From Coxiellaceae bacterium (GTDB lineage: Bacteria; Pseudomonadota; Gammaproteobacteria; Coxiellales; Coxiellaceae), in the NCBI GenBank assembly GCA_029212925.1, contig JARGOB010000001.1, forward strand, positions 1 to 64,000: a stretch of DNA of 64,000 bases, given 5' to 3'. The notes beneath the pieces were generated by a model. That model was given only the letters and a program-made list of their open reading frames with translations, was not told the origin of the DNA and ran no database searches. A program made the position numbers and the translations under genes. Position 1 is the first letter of the stretch. Each line of letters begins with the position of its first letter. Below are positions 37,004 to 46,112 of the stretch, piece by piece.

Positions 37004-37429
37004 ATGAGAACTTTTACCAGTAAGGGTTTCACCTTGCTAGAACTTTTGATCGCTATTGCTATTGTTGCCATTTTGGCAGCTGTTGCTATTCCATCTTATC
37101 TGCATTACATGACCAAATCACATATGAGTGAGGTGGTTTCTGCTGCAGATAGGTATAAGGTAGCTGTTGCGGAGTGCCTAGAACATAATGCGGGTACAGC
37201 AACCAGTTGTGATGCAGGCTCTGATGGCATACCAGCCGCTATAACGTCTGGTGCCGGTAACATTAATACTGTTGCGGTTGCTGATGGTGTTATTACAGCA
37301 ACACCTAGAGCGCAAAATGGACTTGCAGCGACAGACACTTACGTTCTGACGCCAACTTGGGATACAAACAACGGTACAAGTTGGGCTGCTACAGGTGGTG
37401 CATGTACGAATGATTTAGTGAATTGTTAA
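37004..37429 (+). CDS. pilA: Type IV major pilin (PilA/PilE class)
   Basis: The 141-residue prepilin has an 8-residue basic leader MRTFTSKG, cut by prepilin peptidase before FTLLELLIAIAIVAILAAVAIPSY, with Glu5 needed for assembly. The ATG at 37004 is chosen because GGGGAGG stands 9 bases upstream and the leader then has normal length; in-frame ATGs at 36983 and 36986 would give an over-long leader. The globular part has Cys pairs (AECLEHNAGTATSC near 60 and a C-terminal GGACTNDLVNC), the latter fitting a pilin D-loop disulfide. Its own promoter and strong terminator suggest a high-level, monocistronic transcript, so it is probably the main fibre subunit. Confidence 0.92.
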   Translation: MRTFTSKGFTLLELLIAIAIVAILAAVAIPSYLHYMTKSHMSEVVSAADRYKVAVAECLEHNAGTATSCDAGSDGIPAAITSGAGNINTVAVADGVITATPRAQNGLAATDTYVLTPTWDTNNGTSWAATGGACTNDLVNC

Positions 37430-37515
37430 TAGGTATATAAACTAGGGGAGAAAAGTACATAAGCTAAAGAAACTTCAGTCTAAAGCGCGGACCTAAATCA
37501 GGGAGAAACAAGCCG

Positions 37516-37565
37516 AAGGCCCTGCTGTTATCCGGAATGTCAGACCTGATAACAGTAGGGCCTTT
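37516..37565 (+). terminator. Strong terminator after the pilin gene
   Basis: A 17-bp stem, AAGGCCCTGCTGTTATC with GATAACAGTAGGGCCTT (one G-U), and a 15-base loop, ending in TTTT. It lies 87 bases after the pilin stop and 33 before pilB, and should separate pilin from motor expression. Confidence 0.85.
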
Positions 37566-37597
37566 TAACACGGGTAGTATTAATAAAACGGTGATGT

Positions 37598-39304
37598 ATG
37601 CAAGATTTATTCGAACAATTGATAGCGCATCAAATATGTAATCAAGATCAGTTGGAGCAGTACCATCAGGCTGCAAAAAAATCTGATAGCAAATGGCTGT
37701 CCCACCTACTAAAAGATGATTCGATTAACTACGATAAGTTAGCTGAAATATTAAGCACACATTTTGGATATCCATTGTATAATTTGTCAACCTTTGACCC
37801 GAGCTATATCGTTCAAAGCTTATTAGAAAGTTCAGTGGTTACAAGCCATCAGGGTTTGCCATTGTTTGAAAGTTCACAGCACATCGTATTAGCTGTTGCT
37901 GACCCCACGTTACACTCACTAGAAGAAATGGAGTTCTTGTCTGAAAAAGATATTGAAATTGTTATCGTCGCGAAACCATTGTTAGTCGCAGCCATGAGCC
38001 ACGTACAACAAGATGATATCACTTCACTATCGGACTTGACCGGAGAAGATGAAGAAGATTTTGAAGGCTTTGATGAAGTAGATTTTAGTTCGTATCAAGA
38101 AGATCAAGGTGCGATGAGTGAAGTGGATGTTAATGATACGCCAGTGGTAAAGTTTGTGAATAAAATTCTAATAGATGCCATTCGGAGTAGTTCATCTGAT
38201 ATCCATATTGAACCGTATGAAAAATTATATCGAGTACGCTATCGACAAGATGGCATACTATATGAAGTGTCACAGCCACCATTGCAATTATCGAGTGCTA
38301 TTGTGGCTCGGCTTAAGGTGATGTCTAATCTCGATATTTCAGAACGTCGTATACCGCAAGATGGTCGTTTTAAATTAAATTTATCAAAACAAAAATCAGT
38401 CGATTTTCGTATCAGTACATGCCCAACATTGTATGGTGAAAAGGTAGTAATGCGTATTTTAGATTCAGCTGGCGCTTTAATTGATACCTCACAACTGGGT
38501 TTTGAAGATAAACAAACGGAAATTTATTTGAATGAAATAAAATCATCGCATGGTATGATTTTAGTAACAGGCCCAACCGGTAGTGGTAAAACAGTCACAC
38601 TCTATAACGGTTTAAATTTATTAAATGACTCAGAGAAAAATATATCCACTATTGAGGATCCTGTTGAAATAAATATGGAAGGTATCAATCAAGTGCAGGT
38701 TAATGTGAAATCCGGTATGACATTTGCTGGCGCACTGAGATCATTTTTACGTCAGGATCCAGATGTTATTATGCTGGGTGAAATCCGGGATTTAGAAACA
38801 GCAGAAATTGCAATAAAGGCTGCTCAAACAGGACACTTAGTTTTAAGCACGTTGCATACAAACAGTGCACCGGAAACGTTAACCCGGTTAGTGAATATGG
38901 GAGTAGCATCGTTTAATATAGCAAGTTCAGTTAATCTGGTAATGGCGCAACGCTTAGTGCGTAAATTATGTCAAAAATGTAAAAAGAAAGTGGATATCCC
39001 TGAAAGTGCATTGTTGGAAGCTGGTTTTACTGAGGAAGAACTGAAAGAGGGTATCGAGGTATTCCAGCCTAGTGGATGTAAAGAATGCGCCCAAGGTAAA
39101 GGCTATAAAGGTCGCCTTGGTATATATGAAATGATGCCAATAACTAATGAAATGGGGCGTTTAATAATGGATGGCGGCAATGCAATTCAAATTTTAGATT
39201 TAGCAGTATCGCAAGGCATGAATACGCTGCGAAGATCAGGGTTGAATAAGGTCAAACAGGGGTTGACGAGTTTGGATGAGGTTAATCGGGTGGTTACTTT
39301 ATGA
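37598..39304 (+). CDS. pilB: Type IV pilus extension ATPase PilB
   Basis: Hexameric cytoplasmic ATPase that powers pilin polymerisation through PilC. The 568 residues include an N-terminal MshEN-type domain (about 1-150, which binds c-di-GMP in some relatives), an acidic linker (DEEDFEGFDEVD), then the core: DIHIEPYEKLYRVRYRQDG, Walker A GPTGSGKT, the Asp box and Walker B (FLRQDPDVIMLGEIRD), the His box AAQTGHLVLSTLHT, and the zinc-binding cysteines CQKC and GCKEC that distinguish PilB from PilT. ATG at 37598. pilC overlaps its last four bases. Extension rather than retraction is supported by the Cys motif and the neighbour. Confidence 0.97.
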   Translation: MQDLFEQLIAHQICNQDQLEQYHQAAKKSDSKWLSHLLKDDSINYDKLAEILSTHFGYPLYNLSTFDPSYIVQSLLESSVVTSHQGLPLFESSQHIVLAVADPTLHSLEEMEFLSEKDIEIVIVAKPLLVAAMSHVQQDDITSLSDLTGEDEEDFEGFDEVDFSSYQEDQGAMSEVDVNDTPVVKFVNKILIDAIRSSSSDIHIEPYEKLYRVRYRQDGILYEVSQPPLQLSSAIVARLKVMSNLDISERRIPQDGRFKLNLSKQKSVDFRISTCPTLYGEKVVMRILDSAGALIDTSQLGFEDKQTEIYLNEIKSSHGMILVTGPTGSGKTVTLYNGLNLLNDSEKNISTIEDPVEINMEGINQVQVNVKSGMTFAGALRSFLRQDPDVIMLGEIRDLETAEIAIKAAQTGHLVLSTLHTNSAPETLTRLVNMGVASFNIASSVNLVMAQRLVRKLCQKCKKKVDIPESALLEAGFTEEELKEGIEVFQPSGCKECAQGKGYKGRLGIYEMMPITNEMGRLIMDGGNAIQILDLAVSQGMNTLRRSGLNKVKQGLTSLDEVNRVVTL

Positions 39305-40524
39305 GCGGCGGCATTAAAGTTGAATACCATACTTATGTATGGCGCGGCGTAAATAAGCGAGGCGTTGAGGTAAAAGGACAGTTCTATGCTGAAACACAGC
39401 AAGCTGTTGAGTCTCAGTTGTTAAATCAAGGTATAGAAGTTGAGGAAATAAAAACCAAACCAAAATGGATGGAAATTGGTGGTGCCGGTCGCATTAAAAA
39501 TGAAGACGTAGTGATGTTTACTCGGCAAATGTCCACCATGGTGATTTCTGGTATCCCTTTAGTTCAAGCACTAGAAATTGTGGCGGGAGGTTTGGAGAAT
39601 CGCTCGATGCAGGCAGTTGTGATGACCATTCGAAATGATGTAGCGAGTGGTACAACATTTGCAGATGCATTAAAAAAACATCCGAAACAATTTGGCACCT
39701 TGTATTTCAACTTAGTGAAAGCGGGTGAGCAATCGGGTGTATTGGATACGGTATTAGCGCAACTGGCCTCGTATATGGAAAATGTGCAAATGATGCGGGG
39801 GCGCGTTAAAAAAGCCTTATTTTATCCAGTGGTAATGTTAGTAGTTACTTTGGGTATTTCAACCTTATTATTGGGTTTTGTGGTGCCGCAATTCCAGGAT
39901 TTATTTGGTTCATTTGGTGCTGAGTTGCCATTTGCTACCCGTGTTGTGATAAATTTATCAAACTTTGTTCAAGGTTATTGGTGGATGATAATACTCGCAG
40001 TGATTGCCTTAATAGTCCTGCACGTTAATGTTAAAAAGCGATCAGAACCGTACGCCTTTTTCTTGGACCAAGTCTCGTTAAAAATATTTTTATTTGGTGA
40101 CTTGAATCGAAAATCGATTATTGCGCGTTGTATGCGTACTTTAGCGATAACATTAGCAGCGGGAACGCCATTAGTTGAAGCTTTGGATGCAGTTGCAGAT
40201 GTGGCAAGTAATCGTGTTTACAGCAAAGCAATTTTACAAATAAAAGAAGATGTAACGGCAGGTCAGCCGATATTTTTATCAATGAGTACCACGCGATTGT
40301 TTCCCAATATGGTTATTCAAATGGTGAGCATTGGTGAAAAAGCGGGGGAGCTCGAAGCGATGTTAACTAAGATTGCAGACTTTTATGATGAACAAGTGCA
40401 AACGATGGTTGATGGCATGAGTACGCTAATTGAACCAATTATGATAGTGGTGTTGGGTACGATTATCGGTGGTTTTGTGGTGAGTATGTATTTACCTATA
40501 TTCCAATTAGGTACTGTCATCTAG
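39301..40524 (+). CDS. pilC: Type IV pilus inner-membrane platform protein PilC
   Basis: Links the PilB/PilT motors to the growing pilus. The 407 residues have the GspF double-domain pattern: two cytoplasmic helical bundles, starting at about 70 (FTRQMSTMVISGIPLVQALEI) and about 270 (RCMRTLAITLAAGTPLVEALD), and three membrane segments at about 170-195, 220-240 and 375-400. Motifs FADALKKHP, FNLVKAGEQSGVLD and MVSIGEKAGELEAML are typical. ATG overlaps the pilB stop (ATGA), so translation is coupled. The prepilin peptidase gene pilD, which often follows pilC, is absent here. Confidence 0.96.
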   Translation: MSGGIKVEYHTYVWRGVNKRGVEVKGQFYAETQQAVESQLLNQGIEVEEIKTKPKWMEIGGAGRIKNEDVVMFTRQMSTMVISGIPLVQALEIVAGGLENRSMQAVVMTIRNDVASGTTFADALKKHPKQFGTLYFNLVKAGEQSGVLDTVLAQLASYMENVQMMRGRVKKALFYPVVMLVVTLGISTLLLGFVVPQFQDLFGSFGAELPFATRVVINLSNFVQGYWWMIILAVIALIVLHVNVKKRSEPYAFFLDQVSLKIFLFGDLNRKSIIARCMRTLAITLAAGTPLVEALDAVADVASNRVYSKAILQIKEDVTAGQPIFLSMSTTRLFPNMVIQMVSIGEKAGELEAMLTKIADFYDEQVQTMVDGMSTLIEPIMIVVLGTIIGGFVVSMYLPIFQLGTVI

Positions 40525-40533
40525 GGGGTGATT

Positions 40534-40935
40534 ATGAATATCTATCGCGGTTTTACATTAATGGAGCTGATAATTACGGTAGCAATCGTGGCGATTTTAG
40601 CGGCGGTGGCTATTCCTAGTTTCAATAGCTATTTGTTAAAGAGCCATCGCAGTGATGCTTATTCATCACTGATGGCCATGCAGCTAGCTGAAGAGCGCTA
40701 TCGATCAAGTAATACCAGTTATGGCACATTGGCTCAAGTATGGAATGGCGTTACTACTAGTGAAGACGGTCACTATACACTGGCTATTAGTAATACTTCA
40801 GCGACCAGCTATACATTAACCGCAACCGCTGTGGGTGGTCAGGCATCTGATAGTGAAGACGGTAGTTCTTGTGCAACGTTGACAATTACGTACAGTGCTG
40901 GCGTTGAGACGAAAGCACCTGCCGCTTGTTGGTAG
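40534..40935 (+). CDS. pilE: Type IV pilin-like protein, PilE type
   Basis: A 133-residue prepilin: leader MNIYRG, then FTLMELIITVAIVAILAAVAIPSFNSY with Glu5. The ATG at 40534 is preceded by AGGGGG, which makes a GTG at 40528 less likely. After the helix (SDAYSSLMAMQLAEERYRS, a segment typical of PilE-type minor pilins) the domain ends with one disulfide-capable pair, SSCATLTI and PAACW. Being in the pilBC transcript rather than under its own strong promoter suggests a minor pilin made in smaller amounts. pilZ follows 10 bases later. Confidence 0.9.
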   Translation: MNIYRGFTLMELIITVAIVAILAAVAIPSFNSYLLKSHRSDAYSSLMAMQLAEERYRSSNTSYGTLAQVWNGVTTSEDGHYTLAISNTSATSYTLTATAVGGQASDSEDGSSCATLTITYSAGVETKAPAACW

Positions 40936-40945
40936 AGGGAATATT

Positions 40946-41269
40946 ATGCATCAACTACATTATGTAATTACTGATAAAAAACAATTGTATCAATGTTATA
41001 TGCCCTTTGTGCAGCAGGGTGGTTTGTTTATACCAACAGGAGACCATCTCGAATTGGGTCAGTCAATCGATTTAGGTCTAGAGCTGTTAGGTGCGCAGTA
41101 TCAACTGGTAGCAAAGGTAATTTGGAAAACACCACATGCTGTCGTAGGTAGGATGAGGCCTGCTGGCGTTGGTTTGCAATTTGCTATGGATCAGGAAAAA
41201 ATGCACAATGAAATTGAGAATCAATTGGCTGGTTATAATCCAACTGATGTAGAACGCTTTACGTTTTAA
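40946..41269 (+). CDS. pilZ: Type IV pilus assembly protein PilZ
   Basis: A 107-residue single-domain protein. It reads as the PilZ beta-barrel (FVQQGGLFIPTGDHLELGQSIDLGLELLG, then VAKVIWKTP and RPAGVGLQFAMDQE). It lacks the RxxxR and DxSxxG c-di-GMP-binding motifs of canonical PilZ domains, as expected for true PilZ, which binds PilB and FimX instead. ATG at 40946 is chosen because GAGGGA lies 6 bases upstream; a longer frame from 40895 would overlap the pilin. It is the last gene of the pilBC operon and ends 22 bases from the convergent RND gene. Confidence 0.87.
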   Translation: MHQLHYVITDKKQLYQCYMPFVQQGGLFIPTGDHLELGQSIDLGLELLGAQYQLVAKVIWKTPHAVVGRMRPAGVGLQFAMDQEKMHNEIENQLAGYNPTDVERFTF

Positions 41270-41291
41270 TTCCCTTCCCCCACGCGTAAAG

Positions 41292-44200
41292 TTAGGTGAG
41301 AGCCGCTGCTTTAATTCTAAAGAAAATGACATACAAAACTGGAACAACAATTAACGTTAATATTGTTGCAAAGCTTAATCCAAACATAATTGTCACGGCC
41401 ATACTAGCAAAGAAAGCATCAAACAATAATGGTGCCATGCCTAACACGGTGGTAAGTGCAGCAAGAATAACGGGTCTAGCTCGACTCAGTGATGCCTCAA
41501 TTACCGCCTGCATATGATCTGATTGCGATTTCATTTCAAGATCAATTTGTTCAAGCAAAACGACAGCGTTTTTAATTAACATACCTGTTAAGCTTAAGAA
41601 GCCTAGCATGGCCATAAACTCGAAGGCATTATTGGTAATCAGTAAGCCTGCAACAACGCCGATAAGTGCAAGTGGTACGCATAGCCATATAATTAATGGT
41701 TGACGGACGGCATTAAACATTAGGATTATAATGAAAACCATTAATATTATTGTCATGGGGATTTTGCTGAATAGTGCAACTTGTGCGTCATGCGATGATT
41801 CATATTCCCCACCCCATTCGATATGGTAACCCGATGGTAATTTTAACCCTTCGATTTTAGGCTGTAATTGTTTAAACAGTGTGCCAGCTTGGATGGTATC
41901 AGGGTTACAAGAAACGGTTAGCGTTAGCATGCGATTGCGTCGACGAACAATAGCATCTTGCCATATGGTTTTAAATGAAGTAACCAACTGTCCTATAGGA
42001 ATAGACTTATCAAGTAGCTTGCTCCAAACATTGATGTCTTTAATGTTGCTTATATTTAAACGTTCTTGATCGGGTAGGCGGGAAACGATGGGAATTAACG
42101 TATCTCCTTCGCGGTAAACGCCAACCACTTTTCCACCAAACGCACTTTGTAGTGCATCACTCATTTCTGCGCGTGAGATACCGGTTTGTCTAGCACGGCT
42201 ATCAGCATACATGGGTTGTATTATTTTAACGCGATGTCGCCAATCATCACGTATATCGATAGCTTGAGGATTCTGATGCATGATATTGGTGACTTGTTCA
42301 GCGATCTCCCGTAATTTCGTTGGGTTTGGGCCCATGACCCGTGCTTCTATTTTTGCGCCGCTGCCTGGGCCTAGGCGAATTTTATCAATGGTCGGCTGTG
42401 AGTCAGGGAAAGCTTTTGCAATGTATTGCTTTACTTGGGCACTGATATGATCTATTTCGTGATAATCATTGACGACAACTAAAAATTGGCCGTAGCTAGG
42501 GTTAGCTTTTTCTGGTGTGTATACCAGTGAGAAACGTAGTGCGCCCGCACCAACTACATTTGTAACTTTTTCAACGCCCTTTATGTCGTTAATGTGTTTT
42601 TGTATCGCTTGCATTTCGTGAGCGGTGGCACGCACATCAGTGCCTTGTGCTTTCCAATAATTGACTAAGAATAACGGTGTAGTCGAATCTGGAAAAAAAC
42701 CAGGTTTCAGTTTTGTAAAGCCAAATAGCGCAAGAATTAGCAGAGCTATCATCACAGTAATAGTAATATATTTTCGACGTATGCATAACGTTAAGAAGGA
42801 TCTATAACCACGGTACAGCAGGCCACCGTACAGTTCCGTTGGTTTCGTAGCGTCAGTTTTTCTTGCTTCTTTTTTAAGTAGCCATTCGCAGAATAGTGGA
42901 GCTATTGTAATCGCTAATATCCAACTAAACATCAATGAAATAAAGATCACATAAAACAATGATCGGGTATATTCGCCAGTCGAGTCTTTCGAAAGGCCAA
43001 TAGCTGAAAATGCCAGAATACCGACTAATGTTGAACCAAATAGTGGCCACTGTGTTTGTTTAACGGTTTCACTGGCGGCTTGCAATACGCTAATGCCTTG
43101 TTTCACTTTGATCAATATGCCTTCAACAACAACGATAGCATTATCAACCATCATGCCTAAAGCAATGATTAGTGCACCTAATGAGATCCTTTCTAGTTGA
43201 ATGCCTAATAGTTTCATGACTAATAGTGTGGCAAAAACAGTCAATAGTAATACGATGCCAATAACGATACCCGAACGTAAACCCATTGACAGCAGCATGC
43301 AAATGACCACAATGGCTAATGCTTCAAGTACACTTACAACAAATCCATTAACCGATTTTGCCACATATTTTGGTTGATCATAGATCGTATGCATTTCAAC
43401 ACCGATGGGTATATTTTGCATAAGCTGGTGAATTTTATTTTGTACCGCTTTTCCTATTTCAACAATATTGCCACCTGAGACAATTGAAAGACCAATGGTG
43501 AGTGCTGGTTTTCCATTGTAGTACACCAGTGATCTGGGTACTTCTTTGAACCCACGTTTAATGGTAGCAATGTTATCCAGGTGAATCAGTCTTTTGGTCT
43601 TTGGGCTATAGATTAATAGATTGCTGATAGTAGCTACGGAATCTAAAGATCCAGACGGTTGGATTCGAATGTATTCATCACCAACGCGCACTTGGCCAGC
43701 ATTGGTAACCAAGTTTTGTTCACGCAGAGTGCTGTAAATAGCATCTGGTGAAATGCCTAATTGTGCTGTTTTACTGCGAGAAATTTCTACAAAAATATTT
43801 TCTTGCTGCAGACCATTAATGGCAATTTTAGCAACACCAGGTACAAGCAGTAATTGTTTTTCGAGGTATTCGGCGTAATCTTTCAGTTCTCTATAGTTGT
43901 AGCCGCTGCCAGTGATAGCGTAATACATGCCGTAGACATCACCAAAGTCGTCATTGACTTGCGATGTTAGGGCGCCTTTAGGAAGTTTAGGTTGAATATC
44001 ATTTATTTTTCGTCGCAGCTCATCCCAGACTTGTGGCAGGGTGCTCTTATCATATTTATCTTGGATGACTACGTTGATTTCAGAGTATCCAGCCATGGAT
44101 AGTGAGACGACACGTTTGATCTGTGGCAGTTGCTGCGCTGCTTTCTCAAGCTTATCGGTAACTTCTTGTTCGACTTCGCGAGGTGTTGCGCCGGGGTACT

Positions 44201-44351
44201 CGGTTTTGACAATGGCTTCCTTGATAGTAAATTCTGGGTCTTCCAGGCGACCAAGGTTATTATATGCCCATACGCCGCCAAAAATAATTAATAGAATAAA
44301 TGACCAACTGATAACCTTTTTGGTAATGGTTAATTTTGCTAAATCACTCAA
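41292..44351 (-). CDS. RND efflux permease (AcrB/TriC-like)
   Basis: A 1019-residue proton-driven inner-membrane pump. It has one N-terminal membrane helix (VISWSFILLIIFGGVWAYNNL), a large periplasmic loop starting PGATPREVEQEVTDKLE, a membrane block with the proton-relay segment LGMMVDNAIVVVEG, then a second loop and a second block ending near residue 1010. The relay has one Asp (VDN) where AcrB has two, as in TriC-type RND pumps. Substrates are probably drugs, detergents or fatty acids and cannot be read from sequence. The start overlaps the adaptor gene by 8 bases. No outer-membrane TolC-type gene is in the window, so it would use one encoded elsewhere. Confidence 0.94.
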   Translation of the reverse strand: MSDLAKLTITKKVISWSFILLIIFGGVWAYNNLGRLEDPEFTIKEAIVKTEYPGATPREVEQEVTDKLEKAAQQLPQIKRVVSLSMAGYSEINVVIQDKYDKSTLPQVWDELRRKINDIQPKLPKGALTSQVNDDFGDVYGMYYAITGSGYNYRELKDYAEYLEKQLLLVPGVAKIAINGLQQENIFVEISRSKTAQLGISPDAIYSTLREQNLVTNAGQVRVGDEYIRIQPSGSLDSVATISNLLIYSPKTKRLIHLDNIATIKRGFKEVPRSLVYYNGKPALTIGLSIVSGGNIVEIGKAVQNKIHQLMQNIPIGVEMHTIYDQPKYVAKSVNGFVVSVLEALAIVVICMLLSMGLRSGIVIGIVLLLTVFATLLVMKLLGIQLERISLGALIIALGMMVDNAIVVVEGILIKVKQGISVLQAASETVKQTQWPLFGSTLVGILAFSAIGLSKDSTGEYTRSLFYVIFISLMFSWILAITIAPLFCEWLLKKEARKTDATKPTELYGGLLYRGYRSFLTLCIRRKYITITVMIALLILALFGFTKLKPGFFPDSTTPLFLVNYWKAQGTDVRATAHEMQAIQKHINDIKGVEKVTNVVGAGALRFSLVYTPEKANPSYGQFLVVVNDYHEIDHISAQVKQYIAKAFPDSQPTIDKIRLGPGSGAKIEARVMGPNPTKLREIAEQVTNIMHQNPQAIDIRDDWRHRVKIIQPMYADSRARQTGISRAEMSDALQSAFGGKVVGVYREGDTLIPIVSRLPDQERLNISNIKDINVWSKLLDKSIPIGQLVTSFKTIWQDAIVRRRNRMLTLTVSCNPDTIQAGTLFKQLQPKIEGLKLPSGYHIEWGGEYESSHDAQVALFSKIPMTIILMVFIIILMFNAVRQPLIIWLCVPLALIGVVAGLLITNNAFEFMAMLGFLSLTGMLIKNAVVLLEQIDLEMKSQSDHMQAVIEASLSRARPVILAALTTVLGMAPLLFDAFFASMAVTIMFGLSFATILTLIVVPVLYVIFFRIKAAALT

Positions 44352-45432
44352 TAGGGGTGTCCTTTAATAGTTTTACTTTTTGTCCATCTCTTATAAAGTT
44401 AACACCAGCGATGACTACACGGTCACCTGGTTTTAATCCTTTGGTGATTTCTATTGAGCTACGTCGTAGCGTTCCAGTAGTGACGGGCTGTTTTTTTATG
44501 GTCATATCTTTGTTAACTAGCCATACGTAGGATTGTTGATTACTACCAGAAAATACGGCGCCAACAGGCAAGTCATAATAAGAGCTGTAGTCGAAACGCT
44601 TGTTGGATATTTTAACGTATACAGTTACACTCATGCCAGGTAGCACATTTAGGCCTTTAGGTTGTGGCATCGTAAAGGTAACCGCATAGGTTTGGGTATC
44701 TTGATCAGATTGAGAGGCAAACTCTTTAAATGAAAGCGGAAATTGTTTATTGGGGTAGGCGTCAAATTTAACAACAGCGGATGCGCCATTTTTATCCTGT
44801 TTTTCTTTTTCGGATTCTTTGAGTTTGAGCATAAATTTTTCGGGCACATGCGTTTCTATATCAAGTTTATCAATGTCATGCAGTGACATCATGACTTGTT
44901 TGGCTTTAACCTGTTCGTGATTTTCAACATAGGTATCTGCGACGATGCCATCAAATGGCGCGTGCAAAGTGCTGTCTTTGAGGTTTCGTTTTGCTGTGCT
45001 TAGATTAGCCTCAGATATCTGATAATTTGATTTTAATTTATCGTATTCTGACTTTGAAATATAATTACCTTTTATTAGCTCTTTGCCGCGAGAATATTGC
45101 GCCTTATTTAAATCATAGCGGGCTTGCTTTTGTTGTACTGCATCAGTAAATGGAATTTGGTCGAGTTGTGCGAGTAATCGCCCTTTTTTAACCAACTCAC
45201 CTTTATCTATTGGGAATTTAGTTAACTTACCTGCCACTTCAAATGATAGGTCGGCTCGTTTGGATGGCAGCACTTTACCTGGAAAGTAGCGTTCTAAGCT
45301 CGATTGGCTATCACCTAACAATACTGTCTTCACAGGGCGGGTCGCATCAGTTTTCTGCTCATCGTCATTACTGCAGGCAGAAATGGAGATAACTAAGCTG
45401 AGTACTGTCATGAGCTTGAAGGTTGTTCTCAT
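44344..45432 (-). CDS. RND periplasmic adaptor lipoprotein (membrane fusion protein)
   Basis: A 362-residue partner of the RND permease. An N-terminal lipoprotein signal has lipobox ISAC (about 17-20). The order is barrel-sandwich half (ERYFPGKVLPSKRADLSFEVAGKL), a short coiled-coil hairpin (about 95-145), second half (APFDGIVADTYVENHEQVKAKQ), then beta-barrel and membrane-proximal domains (LNVLPGMSVTVYVKI, GLKPGDRVVIAGVNFI). It bridges the pump to an outer-membrane channel. It overlaps the permease gene by 8 bases and the ion-channel gene by 4 (ATGA), so all three are translated from one message. Confidence 0.93.
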   Translation of the reverse strand: MRTTFKLMTVLSLVISISACSNDDEQKTDATRPVKTVLLGDSQSSLERYFPGKVLPSKRADLSFEVAGKLTKFPIDKGELVKKGRLLAQLDQIPFTDAVQQKQARYDLNKAQYSRGKELIKGNYISKSEYDKLKSNYQISEANLSTAKRNLKDSTLHAPFDGIVADTYVENHEQVKAKQVMMSLHDIDKLDIETHVPEKFMLKLKESEKEKQDKNGASAVVKFDAYPNKQFPLSFKEFASQSDQDTQTYAVTFTMPQPKGLNVLPGMSVTVYVKISNKRFDYSSYYDLPVGAVFSGSNQQSYVWLVNKDMTIKKQPVTTGTLRRSSIEITKGLKPGDRVVIAGVNFIRDGQKVKLLKDTPIE

Positions 45433-46097
45433 TCGATTTTCCCTTTTTGCGCGATAAATGAGCCGACGAGTTGAGCGATTAAAATCGTAAGATAAATTTG
45501 ACCTAGCGCTGCTTCAACCCAGGCAAATGTTCTCGCGATGCTTGAGAGGGGGGTGATGTCACCGTAGCCTAAGGTTGTTAGGGTCACAAAGCTATAGTAG
45601 GTGAAGATTTGTAATTGCGTGTCTTTATGTATCAAGTGATGAAAATTAAACGGTTGCTTGGTAGCGACTTCTATCAGCCAATAAATATTGCCAAATACTA
45701 AGCCTATTAAAAGGTAGGTAGCGGCAGCACCAAATAAAACATTGACGGTCACTCGGCGTTTTTCTAATGTCGATAGTAAGCAAATAAACGTGATGACAGT
45801 AAAAAAAGCAATAATTAATGATATACGAAATATTTGTACGGATTGTGGTACAGCAACCATATCTGTAAATCCAGAAATAATCATCACGGCTATGCCAAGT
45901 ACAATACTTAGAGCAATAGTCATTTTCCTGTGCCCATCCAATGTGAATAAGCTCACGGCTACTAAGATAACTAAAAATATACTATTGACATAAGTCAGTG
46001 ATTCATCGCTAAGTATGGCATTACAGAAAAAAAATAATACTAATGCGACGAACAAGTAAATAAACTTGTGATGAACCACATGATGTTTTTTCGACAT
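45429..46097 (-). CDS. Potassium-channel-like ion channel, 222 aa
   Basis: The protein has about six short hydrophobic segments and ends with a canonical pore: FVTLTTLGYGDITPLSS, where TLGYGD is the K+ selectivity filter, followed by the inner helix TFAWVEAALGQIYLTILIAQLVG. The pore helix and filter place it in the two-pore-helix Ion_trans_2 superfamily. There is no obvious arginine-rich voltage sensor or C-terminal RCK domain. It probably conducts K+ across the inner membrane. It lies 15 bases after pilF and overlaps the RND adaptor gene, so it seems co-transcribed with both, an unusual place for a channel gene. ATG at 46097. Confidence 0.88.
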   Translation of the reverse strand: MSKKHHVVHHKFIYLFVALVLFFFCNAILSDESLTYVNSIFLVILVAVSLFTLDGHRKMTIALSIVLGIAVMIISGFTDMVAVPQSVQIFRISLIIAFFTVITFICLLSTLEKRRVTVNVLFGAAATYLLIGLVFGNIYWLIEVATKQPFNFHHLIHKDTQLQIFTYYSFVTLTTLGYGDITPLSSIARTFAWVEAALGQIYLTILIAQLVGSFIAQKGKIE

Positions 46098-46112
46098 GCT
46101 GATACTCCATTA

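Noticed and set aside
37430..37515. Riboswitch between pilin gene and pilB
   Set aside because: The stretch before the terminator does not show a recognisable c-di-GMP or other aptamer core; the hairpin at 37516-37565 is explained as the pilin terminator.
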